9,318 nt of DNA, from the NCBI GenBank assembly GCA_027320785.1, contig DAHVKR010000023.1, positions 1 to 9,318 of the forward strand, read 5' to 3'. Numbering within the stretch: position 1 is the first letter of the stretch; each line of letters begins with the position of its first letter. A program made the position numbers and the translations under genes. This DNA comes from Bdellovibrionales bacterium. Its GTDB lineage: Bacteria; Bdellovibrionota; Bdellovibrionia; Bdellovibrionales; Bdellovibrionaceae. This document shows, one piece after another, positions 1 to 6,256 of this stretch. The notes below the pieces were generated by a model. That model searched no databases and had not been told where the DNA came from. It saw only the letters and a list, made by a program, of their open reading frames with translations.

Positions 1-1
1 T

Positions 2-235
2 CAAGATAAAGTTCAAATATTAGCCTTGAGCTCTATTTTAGGTGGAGCCATCGGTAACTATATTGATCGTCTTCGTTTTAGATATGTTGTGGATTTTTTA
101 GACTTTCACTGGTTCAACCAATACTCTTGGCCTGCCTTTAACATCGCAGACTCTGCAATTGTCATTGGCGTGAGTGCCCTTATGTTACAAATGCTTCTTG
201 AAGGCCGTCACAAAAAGGCCGCTAAAGCCGCCTAG
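2..235 (+). CDS. lspA: Lipoprotein signal peptidase (signal peptidase II), C-terminal part
   Basis: This is the 3' end of a gene that begins upstream of the window; 77 residues are visible. LspA is an inner-membrane aspartyl protease that cleaves the signal peptide of diacylglyceryl-prolipoproteins just before the modified cysteine. The visible part carries both catalytic blocks of the family: [10 protein letters not shown] (Asp at visible residue 22) and, after VVDFLDF and a Trp, FNIADSAI (Asp at residue 50). A last hydrophobic membrane segment follows (about residues 52-66), then a short Lys/Ala-rich cytoplasmic tail. Nothing looks broken. It converges on the minus-strand gene at 259-597 across a 23-base gap with no obvious terminator. 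An lgt-family gene lies about 1.4 kb downstream, the preceding enzyme of the same pathway. The assignment is secure; only the upstream part is unseen. Confidence 0.96.
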   Translation, partial: QDKVQILALSSILGGAIGNYIDRLRFRYVVDFLDFHWFNQYSWPAFNIADSAIVIGVSALMLQMLLEGRHKKAAKAA

Positions 236-258
236 AAGTTCGAAGATATAGTTTCATT

Positions 259-597
259 TTAAAGACACAGGCCCTGGATTAAATAGCTTGTATCGCCTAT
301 TTTATAGGCCCAGCCTTCTGATGTTCTAGCAATCACTCCGCATGTTCTCTGACTTTCTAAACATGGAATTAGAATTTTTTGTTTCCTCCACTGCTGAAGT
401 GGGAGCTCGGATTCAATCCAGTTACCATTGTTAGATAGTCTCGCCAGCATAAGAGTAGAGTTTTTTTGATAAACCATAACTTGCTGGTAGTCACCTTCAG
501 GAATATTGCAATCCATCAGTTTATGACCAACAGGGGCCGCATTGGATATTGAAGCTACAGTAAGGAAAATAATGGCTAAGATAGTACTTTTTTTCAT
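259..597 (-). CDS. Small secreted protein with four cysteines, function unknown
   Basis: I do not recognise this 112-residue protein. It begins with a good Sec signal peptide: Lys-Lys at positions 2-3, a hydrophobic core at about 5-15, and likely cleavage after Ala20 (SNA|AP). There is no lipobox cysteine, so a soluble periplasmic or secreted protein is expected. The mature part of about 92 residues has four cysteines (C30, C79, C86, C111), enough for two disulfides, and four or five aromatic residues in short strand-like stretches, suggesting a small disulfide-stabilised beta domain. The ATG at 597 sits directly before the signal peptide; the ribosome binding site is weak. It shares its strand with the ATPase gene upstream (93-base gap) and may be read through from it or have its own promoter. 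It converges with lspA. The gene is credible because of the signal peptide and the cysteine pattern; the function is open. Confidence 0.75.
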   Translation of the reverse strand: MKKSTILAIIFLTVASISNAAPVGHKLMDCNIPEGDYQQVMVYQKNSTLMLARLSNNGNWIESELPLQQWRKQKILIPCLESQRTCGVIARTSEGWAYKIGDTSYLIQGLCL

Positions 598-690
598 AAG
601 CCGGATAATAGCCTGTTATCAGGATAGCCGCAGAATAATCAGTAGACTTTATATTTTTAACCCAATTGTCCAAAAGTTAAACATAACCAA

Positions 691-1545
691 TTAGTCAAAA
701 TAGGTGAAGCTCAGTTGAGGATTCTCGCCGAAAGGATTTTCTTTTTGCCAAAAATAACTGATGACTCGCGTTTTTTGACCACGTTTGACTTGAAATACAG
801 TTAAATCTGAGCTCTCAACGATCAAATGAAGGCCTCGGCCGGCTCCGCCTTTTCCCTCTGCTTCGTTTATTTCCCCAGCATGCCCGTTGTAACATGAGTC
901 CAAATAATCTACGAGGGTATCTCGAGTCAGCCCCCCGAATGGATCCGTGACCGATACCGCCACAATTTGATTTTTGACACCATATTCGAGTTTTGAAAAC
1001 TGGCTCTGCTGCAATTGAACATCTTCCTTTCGAGAAAGATGGTTATATAGCGATGCTCCCTTTTGATCCACAGGCGCATCGTAAATAGCATTCATCAGCA
1101 TTTCTTCTGCTACTTGAAAACAGCGATCAGCTATGGTGGAACGAACTTTATTACTTTTTAGGTATTCTACCATACGATCTTTCAATTCATGCCGATGTTT
1201 AGCCGAAGTAACTGACACTGATTGAGCACATGTGGGGTTCTGTAGAAGCTTACCTAGACTCACAAATTTTTGTCCTGCGATATCACCAAGTAGTTCAGCC
1301 AGTAGAGGCCATGATTCTTTTGAGAAGAGCCCTTCACAAATGACACTCTCAAAGTCGCGTGTCCCGCGAATCTCATCAAGTTTATTTTGAATCGGAGCAT
1401 GAAATGCTAAAACTTTTCGTCCCGTTGTATGATGACCATTCGAATCGTGCGTAAGCTCTAATCCGTGCCCTTTCATATATGAAACAAATTCGTCCCAGGG
1501 CTCGGGACGATTTCCTACTATAGAGAGTTCCGCGCTTAACGCCAT
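691..1545 (-). CDS. RsbW-like GHKL ATPase/serine kinase with an unassigned N-terminal domain
   Basis: 284 residues in two parts. The C-terminal half (about 120-265) has the ATP-binding boxes of the GHKL superfamily: N box EEMLMNAIYDAP (Glu148, Asn152), G1 box VSVTDPFGGL (Asp201, Gly204-205) and G2 box GKGGAGRGLHLI (231-242). No phospho-acceptor histidine region is visible, so it resembles anti-sigma/switch serine kinases of the RsbW/SpoIIAB type (HATPase_c_2) more than a sensor histidine kinase. The first 115 residues are not recognised; alternating strands and helices allow a degenerate receiver-like fold, but no acidic pocket is evident. There is no signal peptide or membrane segment, so it is probably cytoplasmic. 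No STAS-domain partner or sigma factor is adjacent. The ATG at 1545 lacks a clear Shine-Dalgarno sequence; the transcript may have a very short leader. The gene diverges from the lgt-like gene. ATPase fold is sure; role in partner switching is inferred. Confidence 0.85.
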   Translation of the reverse strand: MALSAELSIVGNRPEPWDEFVSYMKGHGLELTHDSNGHHTTGRKVLAFHAPIQNKLDEIRGTRDFESVICEGLFSKESWPLLAELLGDIAGQKFVSLGKLLQNPTCAQSVSVTSAKHRHELKDRMVEYLKSNKVRSTIADRCFQVAEEMLMNAIYDAPVDQKGASLYNHLSRKEDVQLQQSQFSKLEYGVKNQIVAVSVTDPFGGLTRDTLVDYLDSCYNGHAGEINEAEGKGGAGRGLHLIVESSDLTVFQVKRGQKTRVISYFWQKENPFGENPQLSFTYFD

Positions 1546-1640
1546 GAACTATAGTATCCAAATAGGAATTGAGACTGTCATCTCGTCAAGAGTCTAGTTT
1601 ACGAAATACTCTTACGGGAAACTTTGAATCCGTATACCCT

Positions 1641-2360
1641 ATGAGAGTGGACGCTATCGTTTACTTTTTCTGGATTAGTCTCACTGTTAGCGGGTGTCTC
1701 GCCTTATCCCTTCGTCGAGCTCATCAACTTCACTTTCCCTTAGATCTTTTCTTTTCCATCACGGGATGGCTTCTCATCGCGGTACCCGTTGGGGCGCGGC
1801 TCTTCCATGTCTTCTATGAAGAACCCGCTTACTATTGGGAGTCCCCGATTCGTATTTTACAAATATGGCGAGGCGGTTTTGTTTACTACGGAGGAACCAT
1901 TGGGGGCCTTCTCTTTTGCCTCATTTACTTCTTAAAACCACGCGAACGGACTTTTTGGCAAACTGCCGACTTCTTAACTCCCGTCCTTTGCCTAGGCACA
2001 GGGGTGGGGCGCTGGGCCTGCTTTTACCAAGGCTGTTGTTTTGGACGAGAGCTTCATACCTTCTGGGCTGTACACGGCCGTCACCCCACTCAGCTTTACA
2101 CTTTCTTTTGGGAATTCCTTCTTTTCTTCCTGCTGTTAAAATTCGAAAAAAAACACTGGAAGGATGGAAGTCTTTTTCTTTTTTGGATATCCGCCAGTGC
2201 CTTTGGAAGATTTATAGTTGAGTTTTATAGAGCTGATTTTCGAGGAGACATGATTTTAGGATTTTCTGTCTCACAAATTATCAGTCTTGGAATTATTTTA
2301 CTAAGCGGCCTCATATTTGGCATGAAAAACTTTAAGACACAAATTGTGTCACGCCAGTAA
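1641..2360 (+). CDS. lgt: Prolipoprotein diacylglyceryl transferase family protein (Lgt-like, GCC variant)
   Basis: Lgt moves diacylglycerol from phosphatidylglycerol to the lipobox cysteine of preprolipoproteins in the inner membrane. This 239-residue protein is polytopic and keeps the family landmarks: GARLFHVFYE (51-60), WRGGFVYYGGTIGG (76-89), GVGRWACFYQGCCFGR (121-136), RHPTQLY (147-153) and GRFIVEFYR (189-197). The Arg pair corresponding to E. coli R143 and R239 appears present (R124, R190 or R197). In the signature block the positions equivalent to E. coli N146 and E151 are cysteine (C127, C132), and the block reads GCCFG. It is shorter than E. coli Lgt (291 residues). The same frame is open to a TTG at 1569, but the ATG at 1641 gives the usual Lgt N-terminus, so I chose it; its ribosome binding site is weak. 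Nearby lspA supports a lipoprotein role. Whether this is the main Lgt or a paralogue cannot be decided here. Confidence 0.85.
   Translation: MRVDAIVYFFWISLTVSGCLALSLRRAHQLHFPLDLFFSITGWLLIAVPVGARLFHVFYEEPAYYWESPIRILQIWRGGFVYYGGTIGGLLFCLIYFLKPRERTFWQTADFLTPVLCLGTGVGRWACFYQGCCFGRELHTFWAVHGRHPTQLYTFFWEFLLFFLLLKFEKKHWKDGSLFLFWISASAFGRFIVEFYRADFRGDMILGFSVSQIISLGIILLSGLIFGMKNFKTQIVSRQ
2336..2350. repeat. Perfect inverted repeat at the 3' end of the lgt-like gene
   Basis: GACACAA and TTGTGTC flank a single A, giving 7-base arms that overlap the last codons of the lgt-like gene. No T-run follows, so it is not a standard intrinsic terminator. It could be a protein-binding site or chance. Confidence 0.4.
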
Positions 2361-2441
2361 AATATTCAGTTTGTCCTTTTCTAGAGTGATCATTCAAGCC
2401 AAGCTCTTCTGCATTTGATATAAGGTTTTCTGCAAACATGT

Positions 2442-2448
2442 GGAGGGG
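2442..2448 (+). promoter_or_regulatory. Strong Shine-Dalgarno sequence before the 2451 gene
   Basis: GGAGGGG lies two bases before the ATG at 2451, with the core GGAGG ending four bases upstream. It is one of the strongest ribosome binding sites in the window and fixes the start of the small secreted protein. Confidence 0.75.
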
Positions 2449-2450
2449 CT

Positions 2451-2858
2451 ATGTTTCTAAAGTGGATATGCATTTCGATTTGTTTACTGATGAGTTCTCT
2501 ATCCTTTGCTGAACTCAGCACAAACTGTGTGAATGAAAACACCTTTTTAAAGCTTGGTGAGCCTAAAATAACCTCTGATGGTGAAAGCGTCGCTGAACTC
2601 TATATCAACTTTAAAGATCTTAATCGCATTATCAACCTTCCTGAGGTTGTCTTACACCCTCACACTCAAGGAATGATTGTCAGCGAGGCCACCGGGCAAA
2701 AAGCCGTTCTTCTCAACTTCCTTCAACCTATTGTAAAGGTCCCCACAAAACAAATGGATGCAAGCTCGCCATCTGATACAGGTGAACAAGTTTTGATGTC
2801 GATTCAGCTCGACGGTCAGCAAGTTCGAAAGAATGCTCTTTTAAATTGCATTCCGTAA
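2451..2858 (+). CDS. Small secreted protein with paired terminal cysteines, function unknown
   Basis: I do not recognise this 135-residue protein. Residues 1-20 form a Sec signal peptide (Lys4, hydrophobic core 5-15, likely cleavage SFA|EL after Ala20). Cys7 and Cys11 fall inside the signal peptide but not at a lipobox, so a soluble exported protein is expected. The mature chain has only two cysteines, C26 near its start and C133 three residues from its end, well placed to clasp the domain with one disulfide. The rest alternates hydrophobic residues in a way that suggests a beta-sandwich (for example residues 48-53, 66-70 and 84-97). A strong GGAGGGG site precedes the ATG. It lies 90 bases after the lgt-like gene and 43 bases before the SH3 lipoprotein gene, so co-transcription with either is possible. 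The coding call is firm; the function is unknown. Confidence 0.8.
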   Translation: MFLKWICISICLLMSSLSFAELSTNCVNENTFLKLGEPKITSDGESVAELYINFKDLNRIINLPEVVLHPHTQGMIVSEATGQKAVLLNFLQPIVKVPTKQMDASSPSDTGEQVLMSIQLDGQQVRKNALLNCIP

Positions 2859-2901
2859 CTTTCCCAGTTGACGTCTTGACCCATGCTATTAGGCTCATGA
2901 T

Positions 2902-3552
2902 ATGAGGTTTAGTTTAATAGCTGCATTCTTTCTTATTATGGGTTGCTCAACAGCCCAAACAAAAAACTCTTATTTAAAACCTGTTGACCAGTCTCAAGAG
3001 GACCCAACTTTTAAGATCTTTGTTCAAGATCTTAAAACAGCAATCGCACAAAAAGATTCCCACTTTATTAAAAAAATCTTGGCCTCAGATGTTCAGTATA
3101 CTTTTGGGGGCGACTTAGGACGAAAAAGTGCTCGCGAAGGTTTTATGAAATATTATAATGTCTCAAACCCTCAATCAGACTTTTGGAAACATATAGCACG
3201 CGTTCTCGAACTTGGTTGCAAAAAAACGGAGAGCCATCATTTCGTTTGTCCTTCCCTATACTCTCTATGGGATATCCATCTAAATGTTTTCTCATACGCT
3301 GTCTCAACTCACGATAATACTCCACTTTACAAAGAGCCGAACAACGCCAGTCCTGTTATTCAAAAAGCTTCTTACGAGATTTTAAAGCTCGCTCAGGATC
3401 AAAAAAATCAAGGTTGGTATACAATTGATTTGGGCTCTGACAAGCGAGCTTACATTCAAGAAGACCAAGCTTGGAGCCCCATTGACTACCGTATGGAATT
3501 TAATCGGGTCGGCTCTGGCTGGGAGATGGAATATTTTATTGCGGGCGAATAG
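2902..3552 (+). CDS. SH3-domain lipoprotein
   Basis: 216 residues. The N-terminus is a lipoprotein signal peptide with lipobox IMGC and lipidated Cys15, so the protein should be membrane anchored, probably in the outer membrane. Residues about 35-135 form a helical-then-strand domain containing FGGDLGRKSAREGFMKYY (68-85), a pattern I know from secreted proteins of unknown function that end with an SH3-like domain. Residues about 138-200 match that bacterial SH3-like domain: LYKEPNNASPVI, then a hydrophobic strand, GWYTIDL and the closing strand before SPIDYR. The chain ends GWEMEYFIAGE, the usual ending of this architecture. C106 and C116 may form a disulfide. Bacterial SH3 domains often bind peptidoglycan, which fits the wall-enzyme pair that follows, but no catalytic motif is visible. 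The ribosome binding site is weak. A 12-base perfect inverted repeat lies inside the gene at 3009-3037. Confidence 0.85.
   Translation: MRFSLIAAFFLIMGCSTAQTKNSYLKPVDQSQEDPTFKIFVQDLKTAIAQKDSHFIKKILASDVQYTFGGDLGRKSAREGFMKYYNVSNPQSDFWKHIARVLELGCKKTESHHFVCPSLYSLWDIHLNVFSYAVSTHDNTPLYKEPNNASPVIQKASYEILKLAQDQKNQGWYTIDLGSDKRAYIQEDQAWSPIDYRMEFNRVGSGWEMEYFIAGE
3009..3037. repeat. 12-base perfect inverted repeat inside the SH3 lipoprotein gene
   Basis: Arms TTTTAAGATCTT (3009-3020) and AAGATCTTAAAA (3026-3037) are exact reverse complements around the spacer TGTTC. Each arm contains the self-complementary octamer AAGATCTT. The repeat lies in frame within codons 36-46 of the lipoprotein gene. Confidence 0.7.
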
Positions 3553-3604
3553 ATACTTTAGGGCACCTGTTTAAAAGTACGACAGTCTAAATAACTTCAA
3601 ATCC

Positions 3605-3621
3605 TTTGTAAGGGTTACAAA
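3605..3621. repeat. Perfect inverted repeat in the leader of the papain-like gene
   Basis: TTTGTAA and TTACAAA (7 bases each) flank GGG just upstream of the next gene. It could be an operator, or an RNA hairpin that shows the SD-like AAGGG around its loop. A second imperfect hairpin follows at 3626-3652: GGAA-T-GCTT pairs with AAGC-TTCC, one T bulged, enclosing the ATG at 3629. Confidence 0.5.
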
Positions 3622-3628
3622 ACGTGGA

Positions 3629-5257
3629 ATGCTTCTGGCAACAAAGCTTCCCGGTATGAAAAAAAACACCATGGCTCTATCTATTTTGTTATCATTTTCG
3701 AGTTTGAGCTTGGCTCAAACTCGTCAAGAGTGGGTTGTTAAAAAAAGCTCTTGGTCCTCCCAAGATGAAAAGAACTATCAAGATTTTATCTCTTCCATCG
3801 GAGAGGCCGCAGCCGCTAAGAAATGTATCAGTGTCGAGACTTGCCTCAAGTCATCCGCAAATCCCTATCACAACTCAGACCCTTCCAATGCTGACTTTCA
3901 CTCGGATTGTGCTGATTTACCATATTATTTAAGAACTTATTTCTCATGGAAAAATAATCTGCCCTTTACTTATGCTTCTGAAGTTGTGGCCTTAGGAGAA
4001 AGCTCAGATCTTCGATATTCTCCCATGGGTAATGCTGTTAAAAAACGCTCAGCCGTATGGAGTGGCCAAAAAGGCCTTACCATTTTAAATTCAATCATTC
4101 CAAATGTGATTAGTTCTGCTGATTTTCGAATGGAGTATGATGCCGGACAAGGGTATGAAGCCCCTGACTTCTACTCTTCTCATATTTCGAGAGAGGCTAT
4201 CGTTCCGGGAACTATGATTTATGATCCTGCTGGCCATGTCGCCGTGGTTTATAAAGTCAGCGATGATGGCCGTATTCACTACATCGATGCTCATCCCGAT
4301 AATAGTATAACTTCGGGTATTTACAGCCCTAAATTTGCTCGTAGCAATCCACGACACGGTGCTGGTTTTAAAAACTGGCGTCCTTTTAAAATTGTAAATG
4401 CCCGCTATAATTTCAGTGGCGAAATTGTAGGTGGACAAATTGTGATGGCTCGGAACTCTGATATTCCAGAGTATGGAACCGAACAGTATTACGGAAACCA
4501 GCCCAATATGGACAATTGGAAAAAGGGTCAATTTGTTATTGGGGGTCGTACTATGAACTACTACGACTACGTTCGCTTCAAAATGTCGAAAGGAAATCTG
4601 GTTATAAATCCCGTTGAGGATTTCAAGGAAATTCTAGAGGACATTTGCGTTGCCGTCCAAGATCGCGGAGTTGCAGTTCAGAACGCACTCGATGCGAAAA
4701 TTTCATCTGCTCCTCACCCCGCACGATTACCTCGAAATATTTATGGCACTGAAGGAGAATGGGAAACATACTCTTCCCCCTCCCGCGATGCTCGTCTTAA
4801 AACTTCTTTTGTAGACTTGATGAATCAGACCCGTGGTTATTTTGAAAAATTAGCCGCTCACGACCCTACCGTACGCTATGAAGGTTCTGATCTTAAGGCT
4901 GACTTGCGACAGGCCTATCAATCTATTGCTCTCGCCTGTACGGTTTCTTACAAGAGAACAGATCATTCAGAGGTCACCCTTAATTTAGATCAAGTTCGAA
5001 AAAGACTTTTTGATTTGAGTTTTGATCCCTATCACTGTGCGGAGCTTCGCTGGGGCGCTTCTGGTGATGAGCTTTCCACATGCCAAGATGATAGCGTGAA
5101 GAGACGTTGGTACACTCAAGAACAATGGCTCAGAAATCAAATTGATCGAACATATGAAGCAAAAATGGATTACTCACTCGGCGAGCTGAACGGACCTAAA
5201 CCCGGTGCGGGTGTTTTAAATCCTCCCGATGTGGATATTTTAAATTTACTTCAATAA
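3629..5257 (+). CDS. Secreted protein with a papain-like (NlpC/P60-like) Cys-His-Asp signature
   Basis: 542 residues from the ATG at 3629; the ATG at 3656 (Met10, then Lys-Lys) gives a more compact signal peptide and is an equally likely start. Both lack a good ribosome binding site. The signal peptide ends near Leu-Ala-Gln (28-30). Residues about 75-260 look like a papain-fold hydrolase: catalytic-type Cys94 in DCADLPYYLR at the head of a helix, His203 in PGTMIYDPAGHVAVVYKV, and a third polar residue, Asp220, in HYIDAHPDN. This order and spacing resemble NlpC/P60 and CHAP enzymes, which cut peptide or amide bonds in cell walls, but the match is by eye. The remaining 280 residues have no motif I know; C340, C437, C470 and C485 may form disulfides. 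The gene ends 12 bases before the deacetylase gene, strongly suggesting one transcript. Secretion is sure; hydrolase activity is inferred. Confidence 0.8.
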   Translation: MLLATKLPGMKKNTMALSILLSFSSLSLAQTRQEWVVKKSSWSSQDEKNYQDFISSIGEAAAAKKCISVETCLKSSANPYHNSDPSNADFHSDCADLPYYLRTYFSWKNNLPFTYASEVVALGESSDLRYSPMGNAVKKRSAVWSGQKGLTILNSIIPNVISSADFRMEYDAGQGYEAPDFYSSHISREAIVPGTMIYDPAGHVAVVYKVSDDGRIHYIDAHPDNSITSGIYSPKFARSNPRHGAGFKNWRPFKIVNARYNFSGEIVGGQIVMARNSDIPEYGTEQYYGNQPNMDNWKKGQFVIGGRTMNYYDYVRFKMSKGNLVINPVEDFKEILEDICVAVQDRGVAVQNALDAKISSAPHPARLPRNIYGTEGEWETYSSPSRDARLKTSFVDLMNQTRGYFEKLAAHDPTVRYEGSDLKADLRQAYQSIALACTVSYKRTDHSEVTLNLDQVRKRLFDLSFDPYHCAELRWGASGDELSTCQDDSVKRRWYTQEQWLRNQIDRTYEAKMDYSLGELNGPKPGAGVLNPPDVDILNLLQ

Positions 5258-5269
5258 AGGATGTGTCCT

Positions 5270-6046
5270 ATGAAATTCGCAAGTCTCATTTTACTCACAT
5301 TGATCGGAGCCCAAGGTTATGCTTCAGGTATTCACTTGTGGTTCTCTCAAAATGTCGGATGCCATGTCAAACCCTGCAATTACTCAGTTGCACCTCCTGA
5401 TAAAATTACTTCCAAAAAAATTGCTCTGACCTTCGATGATGGCCCCTCAGCAGAAACAACGCCCGCTATTCTGGATGTTCTAGATAAACATCATATTAAA
5501 GCCACTTTTTTTGTTCTGGGAAAAAATGTAGCGGGGAATGAAGCCCTTCTACAAAGAATGAAGTCTCGTGGACATATTATTGGGGCTCACTCGTGGAACC
5601 ATCCTAGTTTTTGGAGTCTCAACAAAGAAGAAATTGACCAGCAAATTATGAAAACCGAAAGTGCTTTGGCGGCCATCGGTATTTATCCCAAGTTTTTCCG
5701 CTTTCCCTATGGCAATTCAAATGAGTACGCTCAAGCTCTTCTGCGAAAGCTCGGTTATAAGGTTGTTGGTTGGAATGTGGACACCTGCGACTGGGGATTT
5801 AATAAGTCCGGAGTTCTGTCGTCTCAAAATAATAAAATCTGCAATGGTTCCACTGCGACCGTGACCGATGCCCTCCCTTATTTGTTTAATAAGGCCACCG
5901 CTCGACAAGGTGGTATCATTCTGATGCATGATGTGCATGAGGTCACAGCTCGTAACCTCGATCACCTCTTAACGGAGCTGGAATACCAAGGCTACGATTT
6001 TGTACAAGTGGATGACCCCGCTGTCTTTCCGCTTTTAAATCAATAA
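5270..6046 (+). CDS. Exported polysaccharide deacetylase (CE4/NodB family)
   Basis: 258 residues. The family removes acetyl groups from N-acetylated sugars such as peptidoglycan GlcNAc or chitin, using a divalent metal. All five CE4 motifs are present: TFDDG (54-58; base Asp56, metal ligand Asp57), HSWNHP (metal ligands His107 and His111), RFPYG (144-148), DTCDWG (171-176) and LMHD (His220). A Sec signal peptide (about 1-18) exports it; C31 and C36 lie just after and C173 and C191 later, so disulfides are possible. An in-frame ATG at 5261 exists, but AAGGA at 5257-5261 is spaced correctly only for the ATG at 5270, which also gives the cleaner signal peptide. It is 12 bases after the papain-like gene, so it is probably translated from the same message. 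An intact active site makes the activity call strong; the substrate is not shown by the sequence. Confidence 0.95.
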   Translation: MKFASLILLTLIGAQGYASGIHLWFSQNVGCHVKPCNYSVAPPDKITSKKIALTFDDGPSAETTPAILDVLDKHHIKATFFVLGKNVAGNEALLQRMKSRGHIIGAHSWNHPSFWSLNKEEIDQQIMKTESALAAIGIYPKFFRFPYGNSNEYAQALLRKLGYKVVGWNVDTCDWGFNKSGVLSSQNNKICNGSTATVTDALPYLFNKATARQGGIILMHDVHEVTARNLDHLLTELEYQGYDFVQVDDPAVFPLLNQ

Positions 6047-6049
6047 GCC

Positions 6050-6072
6050 CAGTGTCTCAATCTGAGACACTG
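6050..6072 (+). terminator. Perfect 10-base hairpin after the deacetylase gene
   Basis: CAGTGTCTCA and TGAGACACTG pair exactly around ATC, starting four bases after the deacetylase stop codon. The stem is strong, but it is followed by CCCC rather than a T-run, so it may be a factor-dependent end, a 3' stability element, or an operator rather than a classic intrinsic terminator. Confidence 0.5.
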
Positions 6073-6081
6073 CCCCTATAA

Positions 6082-6167
6082 ACACCTCATCTCTCTAAAA
6101 GTGAGAAGATGGCTTTTAGGTGTCTAACGATTTTTGGCACCGGAAGCCAAGAAGGCCCTAAACAGGG
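6082..6167 (+). other. Structured intergenic region with alternative hairpins
   Basis: The gap between 6046 and 6257 holds no gene but several pairings. ACACCT (6082-6087) pairs with AGGTGT (6118-6123), with CATCT (6088-6092) and AGATG (6107-6111) nested inside. A competing 7-base stem pairs CTAAAAG (6095-6101) with CTTTTAG (6113-6119); the two folds cannot coexist. Then come TTGGC/GCCAA (6134-6138/6146-6150) and CCCT/AGGG (6156-6159/6164-6167). TTTTT occurs at 6131-6135, eight bases past the outer stem. It could be a composite terminator, a leader with two states, or a small RNA; no known riboswitch is recognised. Confidence 0.35.
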
Positions 6168-6256
6168 GTTTGAATGTCTCAAAATTGATCAAAAGTTTGG
6201 CATGATGAGTGAATATCTATTTCTGTAGAGGACAATACCTCGAAAGGAAGAAGATT

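Noticed and set aside
200..225. Repeated GGCC near the end of lspA as a terminator
   Set aside because: The copies do not extend into a real stem and no T-run follows; the bases code for a Lys/Ala tail.
1569..1640. Longer lgt-like protein starting at the TTG at 1569
   Set aside because: The extra 24 residues are polar and unlike any Lgt N-terminus; the ATG at 1641 leads directly into the first membrane segment.
1835..2221. Open frame of 128 codons inside the lgt-like gene in another frame
   Set aside because: It overlaps conserved Lgt motifs in the true frame and its product is low in family-like pattern, rich in Arg, Leu and Ser.
4091..4531. Open frame of 146 codons on the minus strand inside the papain-like gene
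   Set aside because: It lies wholly opposite a well-supported secreted protein, has no ribosome binding site and no recognisable domain.
6196..6215. Possible sigma-54 promoter (TGGCAT) before the 6257 lipoprotein gene
   Set aside because: The -24 half is acceptable, but the required GC of the -12 element is missing at the right distance.
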